Source: Oscillospiraceae bacterium
GTDB taxonomy: Bacteria; Bacillota; Clostridia; Oscillospirales; Acutalibacteraceae
Direction: 5' to 3'
Assembly: GCA_031290105.1 (NCBI GenBank)
Contig: JAITOD010000030.1
Location: forward strand, 1 to 44,133
DNA length: 44,133 nucleotides
Every line of letters begins with the position of its first letter. Position 1 is the stretch's first letter. The notes under the pieces were generated by a model. It did not search any database. It saw only the letters and a list, made by a program, of their open reading frames with translations, and was not told the origin of the DNA. Positions 32,544 to 40,299 of the stretch are shown here, one piece after another. Made by a program: the position numbers and the translations under genes.

Positions 32544-32577
32544 TGATAATGGATAATTGATAGTTGATAGCGGATAA
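32543..32577 (+). repeat. Heptad TTGATAA-type repeat stretch
   Basis: Degenerate units of ATAATTGATAGTTGATA, related to the stretches at 18350-18370, 18589-18633 and 25979-26005. The shared ending GGATAATTGCCG with 18624-18635 shows they belong to one dispersed family. Confidence 0.6.
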
Positions 32578-32633
32578 TTGCCGGGCGCACAACACCCACG
32601 CTCAATAAATAATTGGGCAGGGAATGGCAAGCG

Positions 32634-33500
32634 TTATCTGATTCGCTCTTCCAGAATCGCCAAAAAGTCAGCAACAGCGCCCTTGCTGTCCGCGCAGACG
32701 ATGTGCTGTGCCTTCGCCCGAAAATCCTCCGGCGCACTTGACGGCGCGGCAGTCACGGCGGCACACGCAAGCAGCCCGGTGTCATTATCATAGTTGCCGA
32801 TTGCCGCAGTATGCAACGGATTGATGCCCAAAATCTCAGCCAACTCCAGCATTGCCGTGCCCTTATGTACCCCCGGCGCGAGAAGCTCGAACGAAACGCC
32901 GGAGCTCTCCATAAAGCTGAGCGGCGGTTCAACGAGCGAGTAGCAGTAGTCCTTGAGCGCTAGAATATCGGGCTTTTTGCCGAAGAAAATGCACTTGCCC
33001 CAGCCGTCCTGAGGGATTTGCGCAAGCGAGCGGTGAAAAAAACGCGGCTGCCTGACCGTGGACGAGCCGAAAAAGCTCAGTGTGCGGGTTCGGCAAAGAT
33101 GTGTTGAATGCTCACGGTGCACCGCAAACTGTAGGCGCGGAAATTTGCGGTAAAGCTCAAACGCCAGCTCTATGCCCGCCTTGGGTATTGGGTGATAGCG
33201 TAGTATTTTGTTGGCGGCACAGTCATAAACGCCCGCGCCGTTGAGGACGATTGCGGGAGTGTCCTCCAGCCCGAGCCGCTTCATGAGCCGCTCCACGGAG
33301 TTGATGCTCCTGCCCGACGCAATGGTGAATCGCCCGCCCAGCTTGCGGAATTGGGCAATCGCCGTCTTGTTGCGGCGTGGCATTATCGCGCCCAAGGCGG
33401 TGACCAGCGTGCCGTCCACGTCCGAGGCACAAAGCCATGTTGTGTTGGCGGATGCGGGGCTGATTTCGGTGCCCGGCGCTTGCTGCGGCAGTGTTTCCAT
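32634..33500 (-). CDS. HAD-superfamily (Cof-type) sugar phosphatase
   Basis: 288 aa, GGAGA before ATG 33500. Motif I is D27-V-D29-G-T (nucleophile and acid/base), motif II lies in FTIASGRS, motif III has the Lys in VHKGTAM, and motif IV is GNYDND (235-240), where the first Asp of the usual GDxxND is Asn. The C2b cap lies between residues ~85 and 205. Cof-type enzymes dephosphorylate sugar phosphates or pyridoxal phosphate. It is downstream of, and probably cotranscribed with, the pseudouridine synthase. An N-terminal extension of ~20 residues precedes the core. Confidence 0.85.
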   Translation of the reverse strand: METLPQQAPGTEISPASANTTWLCASDVDGTLVTALGAIMPRRNKTAIAQFRKLGGRFTIASGRSINSVERLMKRLGLEDTPAIVLNGAGVYDCAANKILRYHPIPKAGIELAFELYRKFPRLQFAVHREHSTHLCRTRTLSFFGSSTVRQPRFFHRSLAQIPQDGWGKCIFFGKKPDILALKDYCYSLVEPPLSFMESSGVSFELLAPGVHKGTAMLELAEILGINPLHTAAIGNYDNDTGLLACAAVTAAPSSAPEDFRAKAQHIVCADSKGAVADFLAILEERIR

Positions 33501-33530
33501 GTATTTTTATCTCCATTCGTGATGAGTTGG

Positions 33531-34565
33531 CTAGCCGATGCGCTCCAAAAACTCTCGGAACCACGGCGGCAGCTCCGCTTCCAGCGTGATTTCCTCACCG
33601 GTGCGCGGGTGACGGAATCCAAGCAGCGCCGCAAACAGGCACTGCCCGCCGATGGCAAACTCCGCACGCGGCATTTTGCCCGTTCTGTAAAGCGGATCGC
33701 CCGCAACGGGGTGCCCCAAATGCGCCATATGTACGCGGATTTGGTGCGTGCGCCCGGTCTCTAAACGCAGGGCAAGGTATGAATACGCAGAGAGCCCCGC
33801 AGGCGAAAAGCTTTGCAGCACGCGGTAATGCGTCACTGCGCACTTCCCGTCCGCGGGCGTTCTGTTACTGAGCCGATTTTTCGTTCCCGCAACGTTATGA
33901 GCGTCTTCAGCCAAACGTTGCCCGGTGACCGCGAACTTTTTGCGGTCAGTGCGGCTGCGTCCAATCGGCGCGTCAACCGTGCCTAATTCCTCACGGAAAG
34001 TCCCCACGCAAACCGCGCGGTATTCCCTTTGTATGCTGTGTGCCGCAAGCTGCGCGGCAAGCGAGCGGTGTGCAAAGTCGTTCTTGGCAACCAGCAACAG
34101 CCCTGCGGTGTCTTTATCTATACGGTGAACAATGCCGGGGCGGAGCACGCCGTTTATCCCGCTCAGGCTATCGCCGCAATGAGCCAGCAGCGCGTTGACC
34201 AGCGTGCCGTCCCGATTGCCCGCCGCCGGGTGAACCACCATGCCCTGCGGCTTATTGACCACAAGCAGGTCGCCGTCCTCATAGCGGATATCCAGCGCGA
34301 TTTGCTGCGCAAGAGCCTCATACGGCTCAAGCTCCGGCAGGGTGACGCTGATTTCCGCTCCCGCCTTGGGACGCTCGTTTTTCTTGCAAGGCAGACCTGA
34401 GAGCAGAACCGCGCCGCGTTCAATCAGCCCCTGTGCCTGCGAGCGTGTAAGCTCCGGGAAGTGCCGCGCCAGCAGGGAATCCAGCCTGGTGTCCGCGTCT
34501 TGTTCACCAACCGAGAATGAGGACGCGGGCGTGAGGGTTTGGGCGGCGGCGTCGTTATCCGTCAT
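33531..34565 (-). CDS. RluD/YlyB-family 23S rRNA pseudouridine synthase
   Basis: 344 aa from ATG 34565, overlapping the lspA stop by 11 bases; the longer frame to 34625 lies inside lspA. An N-terminal S4 RNA-binding domain (about 18-80) precedes the PsuS catalytic domain with the aspartate motif HRIDKDTAGL. The signature segments RLETGRTHQIRVHMAHLGHPVAGDP (two parts) and HPRTGEEI are present. Relative to typical YlyB, about 25 extra residues (GQRLAEDAHNVAGTKN...) sit between DRKKFAVT and AVTHYRVL. The lspA-ylyB order is standard in Firmicutes. Confidence 0.9.
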   Translation of the reverse strand: MTDNDAAAQTLTPASSFSVGEQDADTRLDSLLARHFPELTRSQAQGLIERGAVLLSGLPCKKNERPKAGAEISVTLPELEPYEALAQQIALDIRYEDGDLLVVNKPQGMVVHPAAGNRDGTLVNALLAHCGDSLSGINGVLRPGIVHRIDKDTAGLLLVAKNDFAHRSLAAQLAAHSIQREYRAVCVGTFREELGTVDAPIGRSRTDRKKFAVTGQRLAEDAHNVAGTKNRLSNRTPADGKCAVTHYRVLQSFSPAGLSAYSYLALRLETGRTHQIRVHMAHLGHPVAGDPLYRTGKMPRAEFAIGGQCLFAALLGFRHPRTGEEITLEAELPPWFREFLERIG

Positions 34566-35040
34566 GATTTTTCCTCTCAAGCAGCGTCTGCCTGAACAAT
34601 AAACCCGCCCACACAGCCACTGCACAAGTCAGTACCGTGTCGGCAAAATTGAAAATCGCAAAGCGCATGAATACCGGCTCAATATAATCCACAACGTAGC
34701 CGTGGGCAATTCGGTCAACCAGATTGCCAAGCCCGCCCGCGCAGACCAGCGCAAGGCAAACGTTTTGAGAATACGGACGTTTTTTGCCGATAAACAGCCA
34801 AAGGACACAGCCCAGCAAAATCACGCCGATGAAAACGGAAAGCAGCTGCGGATGCTCCCGCAAAAAGCTGAACGCCGCACCTGTGTTGCGCGTGTGCTGC
34901 AGGCGGAAACCAAGCACAGACGGCGTTGGCTTCCATAGCGGCAACTTGCGCACAACCAGCGCCTTAATCGCCTGATCAAGCAAAACAACCGCCGCCATCA
35001 AAAACGGCAGCAACGCCACGCGTTTGTTAATCTTTGTCAT
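34555..35040 (-). CDS. lspA: Lipoprotein signal peptidase II
   Basis: 161 aa, four transmembrane helices. Cleaves the signal peptide of prolipoproteins after lipidation. The catalytic aspartates are Asp118 (GYVVDY) and Asp134 (FNFADT); the conserved NTGAAF and GGLGNLVDR motifs are present. Starts 6 bp after the divIVA stop and overlaps the pseudouridine synthase gene. Confidence 0.95.
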   Translation of the reverse strand: MTKINKRVALLPFLMAAVVLLDQAIKALVVRKLPLWKPTPSVLGFRLQHTRNTGAAFSFLREHPQLLSVFIGVILLGCVLWLFIGKKRPYSQNVCLALVCAGGLGNLVDRIAHGYVVDYIEPVFMRFAIFNFADTVLTCAVAVWAGLLFRQTLLERKNHDG

Positions 35041-35046
35041 AGCTTC

Positions 35047-35850
35047 TTATTGCTCGGCAAAATAGCCGATGTAGCGCTCAGTTTCCCGCGCGGGTTGCAC
35101 CGGCTCCGCATCCGAGGAAATAGCGTCGGGCCTCTCTGCGGATTCCGGGGCATATGAGGGCAGCTCTTCCTCTGCCAAGGGTTCAGGCAAAGGCTCAGGC
35201 AAGGGTTCAGACTCCTCGGGCGGCTCCTGAATACGGACAATTTCGTCCGGCATTTGGCGCAAAATCCGCAGTTGGCGCTCATAGGTGTTGACCATACCCA
35301 GCTTAAAGCGCGCACTGAGTGCCGTCAGCTCATCGTTTTCCCGGCGAATTGCTGCCCGCTGCTCCTCAAGGCTGTGCAGGGCGGAGTATGCCGTCTGTTC
35401 TGCCGTGCGCACAACCTTCTCGGCACGTTCCCGCGCGGTCGCTTCAACCTTATCCGCTGTTTCCGCAGCTTTTTTCAGGCGGTCCTGCGCGGTTTGCGTC
35501 GCCTCGCGGATTGTGTCGTCCGCTTTTTGGCGCGCCTCGCGCAGGGTATCGTTTGCCTCACGGTCGGCGGTGGAAATCAGACTCCGCGCCTCATCGTTCG
35601 CGTCCTTGCGTATGTTGTCCGCCATAACCTCCGCCTTGGCAAGCACACGACTGATGGAGTCCCTTTCGGCAATGCATTGCTTCAGGCTGGCAGCGGTCTG
35701 CTCCGCAAGAGAGCGCAGCTGCTCAAGCTCCTGACAGGTCAACTCGTAAGCCTCTGCCGCCTGACCGAGGAAGGCATCCACTTCTTCAGGTTTATATCCC
35801 TGCCGCGCCTGAGCAAAGCGGTGGGTACGGATATCCCGTGGTTCGAGCAT
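35047..35850 (-). CDS. divIVA: DivIVA-domain cell-division/polarity protein
   Basis: 267 aa. The N-terminal membrane-curvature-binding domain (MLEPRDIRTHRF, GYKPEEVDAFL, residues 1-28) is followed by a long coiled coil (about 30-185) rich in Ala/Glu/Arg. The C-terminal tail is acidic and Pro-rich, with a PEPL repeat (EPLPEPLPEPLAEE). It recruits division and septum-site proteins to curved membrane. GGAGG lies upstream of ATG. Position after sepF matches the Firmicutes ylmE-divIVA cluster, although ylmG and ylmH are missing here. Confidence 0.92.
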   Translation of the reverse strand: MLEPRDIRTHRFAQARQGYKPEEVDAFLGQAAEAYELTCQELEQLRSLAEQTAASLKQCIAERDSISRVLAKAEVMADNIRKDANDEARSLISTADREANDTLREARQKADDTIREATQTAQDRLKKAAETADKVEATARERAEKVVRTAEQTAYSALHSLEEQRAAIRRENDELTALSARFKLGMVNTYERQLRILRQMPDEIVRIQEPPEESEPLPEPLPEPLAEEELPSYAPESAERPDAISSDAEPVQPARETERYIGYFAEQ

Positions 35851-35895
35851 ATGCGTTATCCTCCATCATGTTGAGCATTGGTCTGAAATTCTCCG

Positions 35896-36537
35896 TTACG
35901 ACGGCAAAAAGTTGCTGTGCGAAACGTCTTGGTCGGAGTCAATCTCGGCATTGGGCGGCGTGAGGACATAGCTGCGGCTGCCGTTGGGGTGCACGGCGCC
36001 TTGCTGGAAGCACGCCGCGCCGCTGAGGAACGTGAGGATTTTGTCCGCGTCTGCGTCGTTGCAGGCCTCAAGGTTCAGCATGACGACTGTGTTTTCGCGC
36101 ATTTTCTCAACGATTTCCCAAAGCTCCTCGGATTTAACGTCTCGAAGGGTGCGCTGGGCAAAAATCGGCTTGCCGTACATGGCGCTTGTGCTGCTGATAT
36201 TAGGCATATCGGTGACTCCTCTCATTTCAATTTGCTTGCGGGTGTTGCCGGTGTCTGACCAAATTGATTCAATTTCCGTGTCGCGCTCAGTATGTGTTTG
36301 CGCGGAATCTGCCGTTTGTGTGAACCCGGATTCTTCAGCGGTATCCTCGTCGGATTCGTCGCCGTCCGATCCGTCAATAGCGGGATTCCCGAAAAAATCT
36401 TTCACGGAACCAACAAGTCTGCCGAAAAAGCCGTGCTCCTTTGCCCCATAATCCGCGCCGGGCTGCGATTGCTCCGTCTGCGCCCGTTCGTCTTCCGGGA
36501 ACGTAAATTCCTCATCTCCGGAAAAATAATCGCTCAT
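35896..36537 (-). CDS. sepF: Cell division protein SepF
   Basis: 213 aa. SepF bundles FtsZ filaments and anchors them to the membrane. A short N-terminal region, a long acidic low-complexity linker (about 50-100) and the C-terminal SepF domain (about 118-200, KPIFAQRTLRDVKSEELWE and VVMLNLEACNDADADKILTFLSG as its landmarks) are visible. The linker is longer than in Bacillus SepF (~150 aa total), and the N-terminus lacks the usual strongly amphipathic membrane helix, although GFFGRLVGSVKDFFG (36-50) could play that role. GGGAGGG precedes ATG. Confidence 0.9.
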   Translation of the reverse strand: MSDYFSGDEEFTFPEDERAQTEQSQPGADYGAKEHGFFGRLVGSVKDFFGNPAIDGSDGDESDEDTAEESGFTQTADSAQTHTERDTEIESIWSDTGNTRKQIEMRGVTDMPNISSTSAMYGKPIFAQRTLRDVKSEELWEIVEKMRENTVVMLNLEACNDADADKILTFLSGAACFQQGAVHPNGSRSYVLTPPNAEIDSDQDVSHSNFLPS

Positions 36538-36565
36538 TAGCCTGCCCTCCCCAATAATATGTTGA

Positions 36566-37267
36566 TTACCTTACTGTTCTTTGACCGAAAAGTGCGGAGC
36601 CTACCCGCACAAGAGTGGAACCGGCGGCGACAGCTTCGCGGAAATCTGAGCTCATGCCCATTGAGAGCGTGTGCATATGTATATTATCCAACTTTTCGCC
36701 GGCAATGTCAAGGAAAATCCGACGCAGAGCGGCAAAATTTGTTCGGTTGTCGTCTGAGTTTTGAGTGAACGGCGCAACAGTCATCAGCCCGTCTATGCGC
36801 ACCCCGGGCAAAAGAGCGATTTCTGCCAGCGCGGGCAACAGCTCATTCGGCGCAAAGCCGAACTTACTCTCCTCGCCGCCAATATTAACTTCCGCAAGCA
36901 CAGGCTGCGTTATACCTGCCATGACAGCGCATTTGCTGATTTCGCGCGCAAGGCGTACGCTGTCCGCCGACTGAACGCAATCAACACCGGGCACAACCGC
37001 GCGGACCTTGTTGGTTTGCAGGTGACCGATTAGGTGAAGCTCCACGCCGCTTAGGTTCAGCAGCGGACGTTTTTCGGCCAGCTCCTGCACGCGGTTTTCG
37101 CCGATTAGGTCAATTCCAAGCGAAATTGCGTGATTGATTGCGTCCGGCGGCACGGTTTTGGTGACTGCCATTAAGCGAACATCGCTTGGATCGCGTCCGG
37201 CTTCCGCACACACCGCAGCGATTTCATCATGCAGCAGACGATAGTTTTCTGTGATATGTTCAAACAA
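36566..37267 (-). CDS. yggS: YggS/PLPBP family PLP homeostasis protein
   Basis: 233 aa from TTG 37267, with GGAGGG about 9 nt upstream. The open frame extends further upstream, but that part contains the promoter, so the long version cannot be made. Binds pyridoxal phosphate through Lys37 (MAVTKTV) and buffers cellular PLP; no known catalysis. LIGENRVQE, HLIGHLQTNK, LAEVNIGGEESKFGF and LSMGMSSDF are the standard signatures. It begins the ylmE-sepF-divIVA-lspA-ylyB series. Confidence 0.93.
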   Translation of the reverse strand: MFEHITENYRLLHDEIAAVCAEAGRDPSDVRLMAVTKTVPPDAINHAISLGIDLIGENRVQELAEKRPLLNLSGVELHLIGHLQTNKVRAVVPGVDCVQSADSVRLAREISKCAVMAGITQPVLAEVNIGGEESKFGFAPNELLPALAEIALLPGVRIDGLMTVAPFTQNSDDNRTNFAALRRIFLDIAGEKLDNIHMHTLSMGMSSDFREAVAAGSTLVRVGSALFGQRTVR

Positions 37268-37342
37268 AAAACACCGCCCTCCCCCGTGCGTATTTTTGTG
37301 CGCAAGCCGGGGCTTGTTTTCGACCAGCTTTTGCGCAAATAT

Positions 37343-37371
37343 AGTATACCAAACAATGCGCAAAATGTCAA
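37343..37371 (-). promoter_or_regulatory. Promoter of the yggS-sepF-divIVA-lspA cluster
   Basis: -35 TTGACA (37371-37366), 17-bp spacer, -10 TATACT (37348-37343). Confidence 0.85.
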
Positions 37372-37403
37372 TCTGCGCGCTGCCGGATGTTAGACGTTGT
37401 ATG

Positions 37404-37567
37404 TTAGATTGCTGATAACGTATTGACAACAAAATTCAGAGAATCTTAAAAGGTACACCTTTTGGGAAACATGTGATATAATAATTTAGATTGCAGATAA
37501 CGCATTAACAAGAAAATTCAGAGAATCTTAAAAGGTTGACCTTTTGAGAAACATATGATATAATAAT
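37404..37567 (+). promoter_or_regulatory. Tandem duplicated promoters with palindromic operators
   Basis: Two direct 82-bp units (37404-37485 and 37486-37567) with about eight differences. Each contains AAAATTCAGAGAATCTT, a perfect palindrome AAAAGGT-NN-ACCTTTT (37448-37463 and 37530-37545) and TATAAT (37477-37482 and 37559-37564). In unit 2 the palindrome includes a -35 TTGACC 17 bp from the -10; in unit 1 the same position reads TACACC. So P2 is a strong promoter, P1 a weak one, and both -35 boxes are covered by the same operator-like site. Confidence 0.75.
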
Positions 37568-37570
37568 AGC

Positions 37571-37718
37571 GACACAATCGCATAGCGGTTGCGTTCGGGA
37601 GTTAACATAAGTAACCGCCCTACTTGCGTGAGGGGCGGTTGCTGAACGTAAGCTTTGACGAAAAAGCTGACAAAACCGCCCTACTTGCGTGAGGGGCGGT
37701 TACTTCGTTTTATGAAGT
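37571..37718 (+). ncRNA. Candidate small RNA with two identical hairpins
   Basis: Transcription from P2 should start near 37571. The next ~150 nt contain no open reading frame with a ribosome binding site, but hold two identical 28-nt hairpins (37613-37640 and 37674-37701; arms AACCGCCC and GGGCGGTT). The second is followed by ACTTCGTTTTATGAAGT, a possible weak terminator. GCGGTT at 37585-37590 could pair with the left arm of hairpin 1 as an alternative fold. A separate promoter for the next operon lies beyond, so this looks like an independent RNA rather than a leader. Confidence 0.5.
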
Positions 37719-37754
37719 GTGAGGATGTATCCGGTCGCGGCAAGCACAATAAAT

Positions 37755-37810
37755 TTGACATAGCACGCCGATTTGCGGTATAATATAATATCAACATAAA
37801 GCATGTTGAT
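37755..37810 (+). promoter_or_regulatory. Promoter P3 of the oxidoreductase operon, with palindrome at the start site
   Basis: -35 TTGACA (37755-37760), 18-bp spacer, -10 TATAAT (37779-37784). A perfect 8-bp inverted repeat ATCAACAT (37790-37797) / ATGTTGAT (37803-37810) begins at the expected transcription start and could be an operator or a 5' stem-loop. Confidence 0.8.
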
Positions 37811-37846
37811 GCGTCAAAAAACGATGGCGAATGGGGGCGGCAAGGA

Positions 37847-38524
37847 ATGGGGGAATATTTGGTAATAGCGGGGCACTACGGCAGCGGAAAAACCACCGTT
37901 TCGCTGAATCTTGCGCTGGAATCCGCGCACGCGGGAAAATCCGTCACGCTGGTGGATTTGGACATAGTCAACCCCTACTTCCGCTCCGGAGACAGCGCGG
38001 CCGAGCTTGAAAATCTCGGCATACGCGTGATTGCGCCGCAAATGCTGGGCACAACGTCCGACGCTCCGTCAATCCGTGCGGAGGTCATGAGCGCGTTCGA
38101 TTCGCCCACCGACCTGACGATATTCGACGCGGGCGGCGACGACGCGGGCGCGGCTGTTCTTGGGCGCTTCCGTGAGAAGCTGGAGCAATCGGGCTACACA
38201 ATGCTCTATGTAATCAACGCCTACCGCCCAATGACGCGCACGCCCGAGGATTGTGCCGCAATTCTGAGCGAAATTGAGCAGGTATGCAGACTCAAGGCGA
38301 GCGGAATAATCAACAACAGCAACCTTGGCAAGGCAACAACGGCACAGGATATTCTGAACTCTCTGCCATTTGCGCAGGAGCTTTCGCGAATAACGGGCTT
38401 GCCAATCACCGCGGTAAATGTTACAATAAACACTGCGCCGGATCTGGCGGGGAAAGCTGAGAATCTGCGCGTTGTGAAACGGCTGGTCAAACTGCCATGG
38501 GAAGGTGAAAATCATGATACATAA
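37847..38524 (+). CDS. MinD/ParA-like P-loop ATPase
   Basis: 225 aa. Deviant Walker A GHYGSGKTT (9-17), the VDLDIVNPYFRS switch segment and a FDAGGDD Walker B-like motif place it in the SIMIBI/MinD-ParA-CobQ group. No membrane-targeting helix is obvious at the C-terminus. It is the first gene of the operon and overlaps the next gene by 11 bases. Such ATPases accompany 2-oxoacid:ferredoxin oxidoreductase genes in Clostridia; a role in cluster or cofactor delivery is possible but only inferred from context. Confidence 0.75.
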   Translation: MGEYLVIAGHYGSGKTTVSLNLALESAHAGKSVTLVDLDIVNPYFRSGDSAAELENLGIRVIAPQMLGTTSDAPSIRAEVMSAFDSPTDLTIFDAGGDDAGAAVLGRFREKLEQSGYTMLYVINAYRPMTRTPEDCAAILSEIEQVCRLKASGIINNSNLGKATTAQDILNSLPFAQELSRITGLPITAVNVTINTAPDLAGKAENLRVVKRLVKLPWEGENHDT

Positions 38525-39002
38525 TGAACCGCGCATCAAAAACCCCATTATCCGCGCCGTGCGGGAGCAATTGGAGCACCGCGCTTTGTGGATGTACCTG
38601 TTGCTGGACGAGGCGCGCAAGAAGGGCTATCCTACGGAGGATTTTGCGCCGGAGGCAATTCGGCGCTGCGGACTGTACCAGGGCGGTTCATTGAACGAGA
38701 GCGGCGGCGGGAGCTTGAGGGACTTGCGCAAAAAGCTTTTCATAAAGCCTGCGCAGTGGGTCTTTGAGATGAACGTCCTGCGCAGTGAGGACGACGCGCT
38801 GGATATCGATTTCCACTACTGCCCGCTGGTGAAGGCGTGGCAGAAGCAGGGCTGCTCCGACGAGGAAATCGCGCAGCTGTGCGACACGGCAATGTGCGGC
38901 GACGCGGGGATTGCGGAGTCCTTTGGCGCGCGGCTGGACTTGGGCACGGTTATTGCCAAGGGCGGAAATTGCTGCCAAATCCGGTTCAGGAAAAACAATT
39001 AA
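38514..39002 (+). CDS. L-2-amino-thiazoline-4-carboxylic acid hydrolase-like protein
   Basis: 162 aa from ATG 38514 with GGGAAGG 8 nt upstream; a GTG three codons earlier is possible. The C-terminal half has the ATC-hydrolase pattern: FHYCPLVKAWQKQGCSDEEI, LCDTAMCGDAGIAESFG, and a late C-C (GGNCCQIRF). The reference enzyme opens L-ATC to give cysteine in Pseudomonas, but most clostridial members are uncharacterised. Its conserved Cys/His/Asp residues and coupling to an oxidoreductase operon leave the real substrate open. Confidence 0.7.
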   Translation: MIHNEPRIKNPIIRAVREQLEHRALWMYLLLDEARKKGYPTEDFAPEAIRRCGLYQGGSLNESGGGSLRDLRKKLFIKPAQWVFEMNVLRSEDDALDIDFHYCPLVKAWQKQGCSDEEIAQLCDTAMCGDAGIAESFGARLDLGTVIAKGGNCCQIRFRKNN

Positions 39003-39021
39003 CAATTAAGGAGAGCGGATC

Positions 39022-39228
39022 ATGCCAAAAGCCACCATCAACGAAAATGTCTGCAAAGGCTGCGGGCTGTGCGTCACGGCGTGCCCAAAAAAGATCGTCG
39101 CCATTGCCAAAGAAAAACTTAACCAAAAGGGCTACCACCCGGCAGAGGTCATTGATCCGGCGGCGTGCATCGGCTGCGCAATGTGTGCGCTGATTTGCCC
39201 GGACTGCGCAATCATTGTGGAGAAATAG
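39022..39228 (+). CDS. vorD: 2x[4Fe-4S] ferredoxin-like delta subunit of 2-oxoacid:ferredoxin oxidoreductase
   Basis: 68 aa with two CxxCxxCxxxCP motifs (CKGCGLCVTACP and CIGCAMCALICP). It carries electrons from the TPP/cluster site to external ferredoxin. GGAGAG precedes ATG. It is followed after 9 bp by the alpha subunit. The separate small delta subunit is typical of VOR/KGOR-type enzymes. Gene symbol by analogy. Confidence 0.88.
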   Translation: MPKATINENVCKGCGLCVTACPKKIVAIAKEKLNQKGYHPAEVIDPAACIGCAMCALICPDCAIIVEK

Positions 39229-39237
39229 GAGGAAAAT

Positions 39238-40299
39238 ATGTCACAACGCGTATTGATGAAGGGCAACGAAGCCCTTGCAGAGGCTGCCATTCGTGCGGGT
39301 TGCCGCTACTTTTTCGGCTACCCAATCACGCCGCAGACGGAGCTTGCCGCTTACATGGCAAAGCGTTTGCCAAAAATTGACGGCTGCTTTTTGCAAGCCG
39401 AGAGTGAGATTGCCGCAATCAACATGGTGCTTGGAGCATCGGCGGCGGGTGCGCGGGTTATGACAAGCTCCAGCTCACCGGGAATCAGCCTTAAGACCGA
39501 GGGAATTTCTTACATGGTCGGTTCGGATTTGCCCGCGCTGATCATCAACGTCCAGCGCGGCGGACCCGGTTTGGGCGGTATTCAGCCCTCTCAGGCGGAT
39601 TATTGGCAGGCCACCAAAGCCCCCGGGCACGGCGATTTGCACATTTTGGTTTTTGCGCCGGACTCCGTGCAGGAGATGGTGGACACAGTCGCCAACGCGT
39701 TTGCTCTTGCGGACGAATACCGTATGCCCGCAATGATTCTTGCGGACGGCATGCTGGGTCAGATGATGGAGCCTGTTACACTGCCTGAGGAATGCGGCGT
39801 CACGTTGCCGGAAAAATCCTGGGCCACCAACGGACATGCGGGCGACGCGCGCAACATTGCAAACTCGCTGTATATTGACGCGGTGGAGCTGGAAAGTCTG
39901 GTGAGGGCCCGCTTTGCGCGTTATGCCGAGATTGAGGAGAAGCATTCGCAGCATGAAGCATATGCGCTTGAGGACGCGGAGGTAGTCGTCACGGCGTACG
40001 GCGCAAGCGCTCGTGTGGCCAAGGCGGCGGTGCGTGAAGCGAGAGCCAAGGGGATCAAGGCGGGGCTGCTGCGCCCAATCACGCTGTGGCCGTTCCCCAA
40101 AAAGGCATATGAGGACGCGGCAAAAACTGCCAAATCTTTCCTTTGCGTAGAGATGAGCATGGGGCAGATGGTGGACGATGTGCGGCTGGCGGTAGGCGGC
40201 AAACGACCGGTTGCGTTCTACGGGCGCACGGGCGGGATTATCCCCACACCGGCGGAAGTGCTGGGCGAAATTGAAAAGCAAGCGGGAGGTACCGAATAA
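39238..40299 (+). CDS. vorB: 2-oxoacid:ferredoxin oxidoreductase alpha subunit (VorB/KorA type)
   Basis: 353 aa. Catalyses, with its partners, CoA-dependent oxidative decarboxylation of 2-oxoacids (branched-chain 2-oxoacids or 2-oxoglutarate) to acyl-CoA. The PYR/domain I signature GCRYFFGYPITPQTEL, the ESEIAAINMVLGAS segment, TSSSSPGISLKTEG and the QRGGPGLGGIQPSQAD loop are present. GGAGG precedes ATG, and its TAA overlaps the next ATG. The closest annotation is 3-methyl-2-oxobutanoate dehydrogenase subunit VorB; specificity cannot be fixed from sequence alone. Confidence 0.9.
   Translation: MSQRVLMKGNEALAEAAIRAGCRYFFGYPITPQTELAAYMAKRLPKIDGCFLQAESEIAAINMVLGASAAGARVMTSSSSPGISLKTEGISYMVGSDLPALIINVQRGGPGLGGIQPSQADYWQATKAPGHGDLHILVFAPDSVQEMVDTVANAFALADEYRMPAMILADGMLGQMMEPVTLPEECGVTLPEKSWATNGHAGDARNIANSLYIDAVELESLVRARFARYAEIEEKHSQHEAYALEDAEVVVTAYGASARVAKAAVREARAKGIKAGLLRPITLWPFPKKAYEDAAKTAKSFLCVEMSMGQMVDDVRLAVGGKRPVAFYGRTGGIIPTPAEVLGEIEKQAGGTE

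Larger units (their letters stand above)
37268..37846. other. Complex regulatory region between yggS and the 2-oxoacid oxidoreductase operon
   Basis: 579 bp with no protein gene. It holds the yggS promoter, the tandem P1/P2 unit, the twin-hairpin transcript and the operon promoter P3. The longest plus-strand frame after the hairpins (23 codons from ATG 37711) lacks a ribosome binding site. Confidence 0.6.

Noticed and set aside
36566..37432. 288-aa version of YggS starting at 37432
   Set aside because: The extra N-terminus contains the TTGACA-17-TATACT promoter and does not resemble the family; TTG 37267 gives the normal length.
37430..37446. CodY box in the tandem promoter units
   Set aside because: About 11 of 15 positions match AATTTTCWGAAAATT, too weak to call without other evidence; kept only as a remark.
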